Below, in pieces: positions 5,356-10,622 of a stretch of DNA of 10,622 nt; the first letter of the stretch is position 1; every line of letters starts with the position of its first letter. The notes beneath the pieces are model-generated. The model saw nothing but the letters and a program-made list of their open reading frames with translations, was not told where the DNA came from and ran no database searches. Made by a program: the position numbers and the translations under genes. Source of the DNA: Bacillota bacterium (GTDB taxonomy: Bacteria > Bacillota > Clostridia > Lachnospirales > Lachnospiraceae); the NCBI GenBank assembly GCA_023450835.1, contig JAEXGM010000171.1:1-10622 (forward strand), written 5' to 3'.

Positions 5356-6051
5356 ATGAGAATACACGGATTTCAGAAAACTACATTATTAGATTACCCG
5401 GGACATCTTGCCGCGACAATTTTTCTTGGCGGCTGCAATTTCCTGTGTCCCTTCTGCCATAATGCATCCCTGGTACTTTTTCCAGACAGCCTTCCTGCTA
5501 TTCCAAAGGAAGAAGTACTCTCTACCTTAAAGAAGCGAAAGGGCATCTTAGAAGGTGTATGCATTACCGGCGGTGAGCCTACTTTAGAGTCCGGTCTTAC
5601 CGACTTTATAAAAGAAATCAAAGATTTGGGCTATCTTGTTAAGCTGGATACCAACGGCAGCAATCCGGTCATTTTAAGAAAACTGCTGTCAGAAGGCTTG
5701 CTGGATTATGTAGCAATGGATGTTAAAAACAGCCCTGAAAAATATTCAGATACTATCGGCAAGAAGAACTTCCCTTTAAAGAACATCTCCGAAAGTATTC
5801 ATCTGCTGCTTACCGGCAGTATTGATTATGAGTTTAGGACAACAGTTACCAGGGAGCTCCATGTTCCTTCGGATTTTATATTAATCGGAGAATGGATTAA
5901 AGGTGCCAGAGCTTATTATCTCCAGTCCTACAAAGAATCTGAAGATGTGATATCTCCTGGCTTTCACGGCTATACAAAAGAAGAACTTGACGATATATGC
6001 AGGCTCCTCCTTCCCTATGTTTCAAAGGTTGAAGTCAGAGGTGTGGATTAG
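5356..6051 (+). CDS. nrdG: Anaerobic ribonucleoside-triphosphate reductase activating protein, radical SAM
   Basis: 231 residues, starting at ATG 5356 with AGGTG (5346-5350) 5 nt upstream. It is a radical SAM enzyme of the NrdG type: a 4Fe-4S cluster cleaves S-adenosylmethionine to install the glycyl radical on the anaerobic ribonucleotide reductase NrdD. The cluster motif is C27-x3-C31-x2-C34 (GGCNFLCPFCHN), and the SAM-binding GGEPT is at 72-76. Further barrel strands read LVKLDTNG and YVAMDVKNSP. The N-terminus GFQKTTLLDYPG is typical of the NrdG2-like subgroup (TIGR02495 type) rather than the shorter E. coli enzyme. nrdD, often the neighbour of nrdG, is not in the window, so the substrate is assumed. 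The promoter is at 5203-5230. The acetyltransferase gene follows after 88 bp with no evident terminator, so the two may share a transcript. Confidence 0.9.
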   Translation: MRIHGFQKTTLLDYPGHLAATIFLGGCNFLCPFCHNASLVLFPDSLPAIPKEEVLSTLKKRKGILEGVCITGGEPTLESGLTDFIKEIKDLGYLVKLDTNGSNPVILRKLLSEGLLDYVAMDVKNSPEKYSDTIGKKNFPLKNISESIHLLLTGSIDYEFRTTVTRELHVPSDFILIGEWIKGARAYYLQSYKESEDVISPGFHGYTKEELDDICRLLLPYVSKVEVRGVD

Positions 6052-6139
6052 CCGGCAATATTATAACGAATTTTATATCGCAGGCACAAACTCATGTATC
6101 TATTAGATTTTCACATTAACATGGCATAGGAGAGTTCAT

Positions 6140-6694
6140 ATGCAGATGAGCATTCAAACTGACAGGTTGCAGCTAAGGGTCCTCCACCCCAATGAGGCGG
6201 ATAAAGTTTTAAGCTTTTATGCACAAAACAAAGAACATTTTGAGCCCTGGGAACCGGAAAGGGATATTAATTTCTATACGCTTTCTTACCAGCGGCTTTC
6301 CTTATCAATTGAATATAATCTAATGCAGCAGTCCAAACTTCTTCGCTATTGGGTTTTTTTAAAAAACAATCCGCAGACTATTATAGGCTCTGTAAATTTT
6401 TACAACATTGTGAAAGGCTCCTATTTCACCTGCCAGTTAGGTTACAAGTTCGACCATCGTTTCTTAGGTCAGGGCTATGCAATCGAAGCCATAAGAGACG
6501 CTATGAAGGTGCTTTTTTCCGATTATGAAATTCACCGTATTGAGGCAAATGTTATGCCCTCCAATCTTCGCTCCGTCCATCTGGTTCAGAAACTGGGATT
6601 TCAATATGAGGGCCTTGCCATATCCAGTATAAAAATCAACCACAAATGGGAGGACCATGTGCGGTTTGCCTGTATCAACGAAGGAATGGTGTAA
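6140..6694 (+). CDS. GNAT-family N-acetyltransferase, RimJ/RimL-like
   Basis: 184 residues, starting at ATG 6140 with AGGAG (6128-6132) 7 nt upstream. It transfers acetyl from acetyl-CoA to an amino group. The N-terminal TDRLQLRVL strand is characteristic of the RimJ/RimL (Acetyltransf_3) group. Motif A, the CoA pyrophosphate loop, is FLGQGYAIEAI at about 108-118. Motif B is PSNLRSVHLVQKLGF at 140-154, and the C-terminal strand contains WEDHVRFA. Length is normal for the family. Proteins of this group modify ribosomal protein N-termini, other proteins or small molecules, and the sequence does not say which. It may be co-transcribed with nrdG. A terminator begins 10 bp after the stop. Confidence 0.9.
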   Translation: MQMSIQTDRLQLRVLHPNEADKVLSFYAQNKEHFEPWEPERDINFYTLSYQRLSLSIEYNLMQQSKLLRYWVFLKNNPQTIIGSVNFYNIVKGSYFTCQLGYKFDHRFLGQGYAIEAIRDAMKVLFSDYEIHRIEANVMPSNLRSVHLVQKLGFQYEGLAISSIKINHKWEDHVRFACINEGMV

Positions 6695-6703
6695 TTACAT
6701 AAT

Positions 6704-6749
6704 AAAAGCTGCCATATACAGCATACAGGCTGTTATGACAGCTTTTTTT
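6704..6749. terminator. Bidirectional intrinsic terminator between convergent genes
   Basis: AAAAGCTGCCATA (6704-6716) pairs with TATGACAGCTTTT (6734-6746) with one mismatch. Inside it, ACAGC (6718-6722) pairs with GCTGT (6729-6733) around a 6-nt loop, giving a stem of about 18 bp. The plus strand ends in seven T (6743-6749), which suits the acetyltransferase gene. The minus-strand RNA has a U-G pair in place of the mismatch and ends in TTTT, which suits the gene at 6750-8144, whose stop codon abuts the hairpin. Confidence 0.9.
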
Positions 6750-8144
6750 CTATCCCTGGCGATTTAGCAGTACAGGTATGTACCAATAACCAAATTCTCC
6801 GGTTCTCTGAGGTTTTTTCTTGGCACATTTAAAATTCTCAAAACCAAACATTTTCGCCATAAATTTCTCTCTGTTATGGTAAATACCCGGTACTCCAAGA
6901 ATATAATTCTGTCCGGTCTTATCATTTACTCTTGCAAATATCAGATGGCGGTAGCTGTAATATCCGTGGAGAAGAAAACTATTATTCCCAAGGCCCCATA
7001 ATTCCATGGGAAGCATCCCGATATCCTTGGGCTCAATTCTTGCACACCAGGCTATTTCATTGTCTTCAAAAGGATACATCTTCGGGAAATTATGATAAAT
7101 CTGTTTTGCCAGAGGATGATCTTCAAAAACAGGTGTTGTGCTTAATTCCGGTGCTGCTTCTTTTTCCGCTTCTCCGGTTTCGGGTTCCGGTGTATTTTCA
7201 AGTTCTTCCGGCTGTCTGACCTCTTCTATGCTATCATTCTCTCTGTCAACAGTTTCAATGTTTTCTAGTATGTTGTTTTCTGTTGGGTTATTTTCTGCTA
7301 TATTATTTTCTGTACCATTGTTTTCGATTTCGTTATTTTGTGTCTCTGCCCGTTCTTCAATAACTGTCCCTGTTTCGGTATTATTCTCTTTCAAGAGCAG
7401 GTTAACCGTATCAGGTGCCGCATCCTCAGCGGAATTCTGAGGCCCGCTGTCCCCTTTTCCCGCTTCATCCGGCTCCGCTACAGGTTCTGTCCGGAGAAAA
7501 TTGTCTAATACCTTTTCTTCCTCAATGGTGTCAGTCTCCGGCTCATTTTCGAGAACAATATTCAGATTAGGAGTTAACAGGTCTTTTAAAGACTTATCAC
7601 TTGTTACTTTTTCTTTGACAGGAGGTAACTCCTCCGTCTCCTTCGGAGCTTTTGCATACTCAAAGAGTACCTCGGCCAGATTAGCTGCTTTCATCTCTTT
7701 GGAGTCATCATTCTCACTGCTTTCTTCTTTATCAGGCTTCTTTTCTTCTTTTTTATTAATGTTAGCTACCATTGCCATTGTAATGGGTTTACTGTCCCAT
7801 TCCGTTGCAAAGAATTTTCTCTCGGAGAACAAAAGCACTATTCCCCCCATATCATCCATACCATAGGAGGAATTCATAATATTGGCGGCATCAGTTATTA
7901 TTTTAAACTCACCGGTATTGTTTTTTATTAAGACTGTGCCAAGAAGTATGCCCTCTATCCCTGCGTTTTTTCTACGAAATGCGTAGATTTTCAGCTGTTT
8001 CTCATTCAGTCCCAGAGCCGTTACATGTATGGTATACTTACACTGACCGTTTTTTGCCTCAACTCTGGCATAGCCTATGTTATTCTTCTTTTTACCTTCT
8101 TCATACAGATATATGTACGAAACCTGTCTTTTATATTCTGCCAT
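6750..8144 (-). CDS. Three-part protein of unknown function, low-complexity middle
   Basis: 464 residues, starting at ATG 8144 with AAGGGAG 6 nt upstream. Residues 1 to about 130 form a probable beta-rich domain (VSYIYLYEEGKKKNNIGYAR, YTIHVTALGL, GIEGILLGTVLI, GIVLLFSERKFF). Residues about 130-341 are acidic and low-complexity, including a five-residue ENNxx repeat at 274-296. Residues 342-464 form a second compact domain rich in aromatics (NFPKMYPFEDNEIAWCARIE, LWGLGNNSFLLHGYYSYRHL, GVPGIYHNREKFMAKMFGFE, GYWYIPVLL). The C-terminal domain resembles one annotated in Lachnospiraceae as a DUF (DUF6128 comes to mind, unconfirmed). No signal peptide, membrane segment or catalytic motif is visible. 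Two folded ends joined by a long disordered linker suggest an adaptor or tether (inference). The upstream region carries an inverted repeat covering the ribosome binding site. Confidence 0.85.
   Translation of the reverse strand: MAEYKRQVSYIYLYEEGKKKNNIGYARVEAKNGQCKYTIHVTALGLNEKQLKIYAFRRKNAGIEGILLGTVLIKNNTGEFKIITDAANIMNSSYGMDDMGGIVLLFSERKFFATEWDSKPITMAMVANINKKEEKKPDKEESSENDDSKEMKAANLAEVLFEYAKAPKETEELPPVKEKVTSDKSLKDLLTPNLNIVLENEPETDTIEEEKVLDNFLRTEPVAEPDEAGKGDSGPQNSAEDAAPDTVNLLLKENNTETGTVIEERAETQNNEIENNGTENNIAENNPTENNILENIETVDRENDSIEEVRQPEELENTPEPETGEAEKEAAPELSTTPVFEDHPLAKQIYHNFPKMYPFEDNEIAWCARIEPKDIGMLPMELWGLGNNSFLLHGYYSYRHLIFARVNDKTGQNYILGVPGIYHNREKFMAKMFGFENFKCAKKKPQRTGEFGYWYIPVLLNRQG
7257..7325 (-). 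repeat. In-frame 15-bp repeat encoding ENNxx pentapeptides
   Basis: Residues 274-296 of the 464-residue protein read ENN-GT, ENN-IA, ENN-PT, ENN-IL, ENI: four and a half units of five residues (15 nt). On the plus strand this appears as recurring TTATTTTCTG-like blocks. Such repeats often vary in copy number between strains without breaking the frame. Confidence 0.8.
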
Positions 8145-8147
8145 AAT

Positions 8148-8251
8148 AGACTCCCTTTTCCTGTGCCAGAGTAATCGCAGGATTCAGATTATCCTAACCT
8201 GGTACAATCTTAGAACTGTTATTTACAACAATTATATTGCACAGGGAGTCT
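8148..8251. promoter_or_regulatory. Long-range inverted repeat covering the ribosome binding site of the 464-residue gene
   Basis: AGACTCCC (8148-8155) is the reverse complement of GGGAGTCT (8244-8251), and CCTGTGC (8160-8166) of GCACAGG (8239-8245). Together they make about 13 bp of helix with a small bulge, enclosing about 72 nt. In minus-strand RNA the 3' arm contains the GGGAG ribosome binding site of the gene starting at 8144. A perfect TATAAT on the minus strand lies inside the loop at 8236-8231, but without a good -35 box. If transcripts start there, they would lack the 5' arm, whereas read-through from yqeY would carry both arms. Confidence 0.5.
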
Positions 8252-8275
8252 TTTTATGACCATAGAAAGACTGAT

Positions 8276-8725
8276 TTATTCTGCAAATACCGCAGCTACC
8301 AGGTCATTTACCAGCTTGCCGTCTGATTTGCCCTTCACTCTCGGCATTAATTCCTTCATGATTTTTCCCTTGTCCTTCGCTGTGGGAGCAGTAATTCCCA
8401 GTTCTGTAAGGACATTTTGTATCTCCTGCTTAATCTCATCTTCACTTAAGAATACCGGTGCAAATTCACCCAGAACGGAAAGTCTTAAATTACACTCCTC
8501 GATTATATCAGTTCTATTGGAGGGGGCAGCTTCCAGAGTTTCTTTTAACTGCTTCATTTCCTTTAATACAACTGCGTTTTCTTCCTCTTCCGTTAAGTCG
8601 GCTCTTTTATCAATTGCCACATTTTTCAGGGCGGTAAGAAGTGCGGAAAGGGCGTCCTTTCTTCCCTTGTCTCCTGCCTTCATTGCCTTTACCATTTCTC
8701 CTCTTACCAGTTCAATCTTTGTCAT
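8276..8725 (-). CDS. yqeY: GatB/YqeY-domain protein YqeY
   Basis: 149 residues, the usual length of free-standing YqeY, starting at ATG 8725 behind a near-perfect AAGGAGG at 8740-8734. The all-helical fold is recognisable: an N-terminal half (MVKAMKAGDKGRKDALSALL, TEEEENAVVLKEMKQLKE) and the C-terminal tail domain shared with GatB (ITAPTAKDKGKIMKELMPRV, GKLVNDLVAAVFAE). In GatB that tail binds tRNA in the Glu-tRNA(Gln)/Asp-tRNA(Asn) amidotransferase; the role of free YqeY is not firmly established. It begins 24 bp after the ABC-F stop codon, so the two are almost certainly one operon. It does not follow rpsU here, as it does in Bacillus. No clear terminator lies between its stop and the next minus-strand gene at 8144. 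Confidence 0.93.
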   Translation of the reverse strand: MTKIELVRGEMVKAMKAGDKGRKDALSALLTALKNVAIDKRADLTEEEENAVVLKEMKQLKETLEAAPSNRTDIIEECNLRLSVLGEFAPVFLSEDEIKQEIQNVLTELGITAPTAKDKGKIMKELMPRVKGKSDGKLVNDLVAAVFAE

Positions 8726-8748
8726 GTTTATTTCCTCCTTTAATTAAT

Positions 8749-10569
8749 CTACTTTTTTTGTTCTTCTATTGTGTTTGCAAGTTCGGTCAAATACATCCAT
8801 CTATCCATTTTTTCTTCTAACGCCTTCTCAAGCTCCTCTTTCTCCGCCATCAGCGTATTCAGCTTTGTATAGTCTGCAGATGCCTTTGCTATCTCACCCT
8901 CCAGAGCTGCAATACGTTCTTCCAGAGAAGCAATATCATCTTCTATGGTATCGTATTCCCGCTGCTCTTTGTAGGAAAATTTTAATTTGGATTGTTTTTC
9001 CCTTGATTTATAAGCTTCTCCGGCTTCTGTACCTTTCGTGACGCTTACTTTACCTGCCTGGCTTTTTTCTTCCGCCTCTTTTTCTTCTGACACCTTATCC
9101 TTATAGTCGCTGAAACCACCTTCATACTGCCTGATTACGCCGCCCGGCTCAAAGGCAAAGATTCTCTCCGCCATTTTATCAAGAAAATACCTGTCATGGG
9201 ATACTGCCAGCACAATGCCATCGTAGCTCTCCAGGTAATCTTCCAAGATAGTAAGGGTCGTAATATCCAGGTCATTGGTGGGCTCATCCAGAATCAGGAC
9301 ATTGGGTGCCTCCATAAGCACCTTAAGCAGATAAAGCCTTCTTCTCTCACCTCCCGATAATTTGGAGATAAGGGAATACTGCAAGCTTCCGGTAAATAAG
9401 AATCTCTCCAGCATCTGGGAAGCGGTGGCGGTGCCGTCGGCTGTCTCAATATATTCTGCCACACTTCTGATATAATCAATCACCTTCAGGTTCTGGTCCA
9501 TATACTCGTTTTCCTGAGAGAAGTATCCTATTTTTACTGTTTCACCGGTAATAACAGAGCCTTCGTCCGGCTGCAGAATTCCGGTGATGGTTTTAAGCAG
9601 TGTGGATTTTCCGCTGCCATTTGGGCCGACAATTCCAAGCCTGTCTCCTCTTAGCATAATATAAGTGAAATCCCGGAATAGTACTTTATCGCCATAAGCT
9701 TTTGATACCCCATTGATTTCAATGGTCTTTTTACCAAGTCTTGAAGAGAAAGCATTTATCTCAACGGCCTTATCCTCTTCTATCACCTTACGGTTCTTAA
9801 GCTCTTCAAACCGCATAATATGGGCCTTTTGCTTGGTGGAACGGGCTCTTGCGCCCCTCATCATCCATTCCAGGTCCATACGGTACAGGCTCTTATTCTT
9901 TCGTTCCGTCGCGGCTTCCATATCCTCTCTGGCCGCTTTAAGTTCTAAAAATTTCGTATAGTTGGCATTATAGGTATAGATGGAACCTTTGTCTATTTCA
10001 ATGATTTTATTGGTTACCTTATCAAGGAAGTATCTGTCATGGGTTACCATCAGGAAGGCTCCCTGGTATTTTCTAAGATAATCTTCCAGCCATTCTGCCA
10101 TGGTATCATCCAGGTGGTTGGTAGGCTCGTCCAGAACCAGGATATCCGCAGGAGTCAGCAGAGTTCTTACCAGCGCCACTCTCTTTCTCTGTCCTCCTGA
10201 CAAAGTGGAGGTACTTCCCGTCACATCGGGGATTGACAGCTTTAGAAGCATGGCTTTTGCTTCTCCTTCTAAGTCCCTGTACTCTTCCTTTGCCTTTTTA
10301 CCCTTTACCACATTTTCTAATATATTTAAGCTCTCATCAAATTCCGGTATCTGGGGCAGATATTCTATGCGTATGTTCTTTCCCTTTACAACCCCGCCTT
10401 CATCGGGCTCTTCCAATCCTGCAATTATTTTGAGCAGAGTTGATTTTCCGGTACCGTTAATCCCAATGACACCAATTTTATCCCCCTCATTGATACCGAG
10501 AGAGACTTTGTCAAATAGTATTTTATCTGTAAAGCTTTTGCTCATCTTTTCTACATTCAGCAGATTCAT
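8749..10569 (-). CDS. uup: ABC-F ATPase, Uup/YfmR type
   Basis: 606 residues with two ATP-binding cassettes and no membrane segments. Cassette 1 has Walker A GINGTGKST (36-44), signature LSGGQ (123-127) and Walker B ILVLDEPTNHLD (143-154, catalytic E148). Cassette 2 has GPNGSGKST (315-323), LSGGE (404-408) and VLILDEPTNDLD (424-435, E429). The linker between them contains LEWMMRGARARSTKQKAHI (about 233-251), close to the W-x-R-x-G-x-x-AR pattern of Uup/YfmR. A charged linker (about 495-530) leads to a C-terminal coiled coil (about 535-606), the Uup hallmark. ABC-F proteins bind the ribosomal E site; YfmR helps resolve stalled peptide-bond formation alongside EF-P. I chose ATG 10569 over the upstream ATG at 10617 because AAAGGAG (10585-10579) sits 9 nt before it and the family aligns from MNLLNVEK. 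Nothing indicates antibiotic resistance. Confidence 0.93.
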   Translation of the reverse strand: MNLLNVEKMSKSFTDKILFDKVSLGINEGDKIGVIGINGTGKSTLLKIIAGLEEPDEGGVVKGKNIRIEYLPQIPEFDESLNILENVVKGKKAKEEYRDLEGEAKAMLLKLSIPDVTGSTSTLSGGQRKRVALVRTLLTPADILVLDEPTNHLDDTMAEWLEDYLRKYQGAFLMVTHDRYFLDKVTNKIIEIDKGSIYTYNANYTKFLELKAAREDMEAATERKNKSLYRMDLEWMMRGARARSTKQKAHIMRFEELKNRKVIEEDKAVEINAFSSRLGKKTIEINGVSKAYGDKVLFRDFTYIMLRGDRLGIVGPNGSGKSTLLKTITGILQPDEGSVITGETVKIGYFSQENEYMDQNLKVIDYIRSVAEYIETADGTATASQMLERFLFTGSLQYSLISKLSGGERRRLYLLKVLMEAPNVLILDEPTNDLDITTLTILEDYLESYDGIVLAVSHDRYFLDKMAERIFAFEPGGVIRQYEGGFSDYKDKVSEEKEAEEKSQAGKVSVTKGTEAGEAYKSREKQSKLKFSYKEQREYDTIEDDIASLEERIAALEGEIAKASADYTKLNTLMAEKEELEKALEEKMDRWMYLTELANTIEEQKK

Positions 10570-10578
10570 TTCGATTGA

Positions 10579-10585
10579 CTCCTTT
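10579..10585 (-). promoter_or_regulatory. Ribosome binding site that fixes the ABC-F start
   Basis: AAAGGAG on the minus strand is 9 nt before ATG 10569. It lies inside the longer open frame that begins at 10617, which has no ribosome binding site in view, so the 16 extra residues are probably not translated. The remaining 10586-10622 holds a small GCTAT/ATAGC inverted repeat (10600-10615) and AT-rich sequence; the promoter is probably there or outside the window. Confidence 0.8.
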
Positions 10586-10622
10586 GATATATTCAGTCTG
10601 CTATAAAAGGATAGCATAAAAC

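Noticed and set aside
7138..7440. Serine-rich plus-strand frame opposite the linker of the 464-residue gene
   Set aside because: Its composition is simply the complement of an acidic, Glu/Asn-rich coding region.
8148..8251. MITE-like mobile element with terminal inverted repeats
   Set aside because: The ends are inverted repeats about 104 bp apart, but no target-site duplication flanks them and the arms include a working ribosome binding site.
8256..8747. Long plus-strand reading frame with an AGGGAG site before its ATG
   Set aside because: It lies antisense to yqeY, is serine-rich with no family resemblance, and yqeY is a clear known protein. The site is part of the inverted repeat.
8749..10569. 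ABC-F protein as an antibiotic-resistance factor
   Set aside because: The short linker, Uup-like motif and C-terminal coiled coil point to the housekeeping Uup/YfmR group, and it sits in an operon with yqeY.

Overview
The window looks like chromosomal DNA of a low-GC Gram-positive anaerobe, most likely a Lachnospiraceae-type Clostridia. The reasons are AT-rich DNA with strong AGGAGG-type ribosome binding sites, a large Bacillus/Clostridia-type signal recognition particle RNA, an oxygen-sensitive NrdG-type activase, and several large proteins of unknown function of a kind I associate with Lachnospiraceae. The taxonomic call is inference.

Layout from left to right. (1) 1-965, minus strand: a TPR-like helical repeat protein that runs off the left edge, with its own promoter. 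(2) 1261-3600, minus: a 779-residue protein with an N-terminal cyclic-nucleotide-binding-like domain and an unrecognised C-terminal body, followed by a terminator. (3) 3699-4290, minus: an RNA-rich stretch with the SRP RNA gene (ffs/scr), its promoter and terminator, then about 130 nt of strongly structured, unassigned sequence that ends in a second intrinsic terminator just before the gene at 3600. (4) 4287-4820, minus: tadA, the tRNA adenosine deaminase, directly upstream of the SRP RNA as in Bacillus; the dnaX-yaaK-recR block that follows in Bacillus is absent here. (5) 4821-5355: a 535-bp divergent intergenic region with promoters for both sides, several palindromes and an imperfect two-copy direct repeat. 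(6) 5356-6694, plus: nrdG-like radical SAM activase, then a RimJ/RimL-type acetyltransferase. (7) 6704-6749: a bidirectional terminator. (8) 6750-8144, minus: a 464-residue three-part protein of unknown function with a low-complexity acidic/Asn-rich middle. (9) 8276-10569, minus: yqeY and an upstream Uup/YfmR-type ABC-F ATPase 24 bp apart, probably one operon.

A translation theme recurs: tadA (tRNA wobble inosine), SRP RNA (co-translational targeting), ABC-F (ribosome rescue), YqeY (GatB-related) and possibly the acetyltransferase. I see no insertion sequence, CRISPR array, tRNA, rRNA or phage gene. The items most worth following up are the structured RNA at 3738-3850, the cyclic-nucleotide-like protein that lacks the ligand-contact residues, the long-range inverted repeat that covers the ribosome binding site of the 464-residue gene, and the duplicated intergenic element at 4936-5106.
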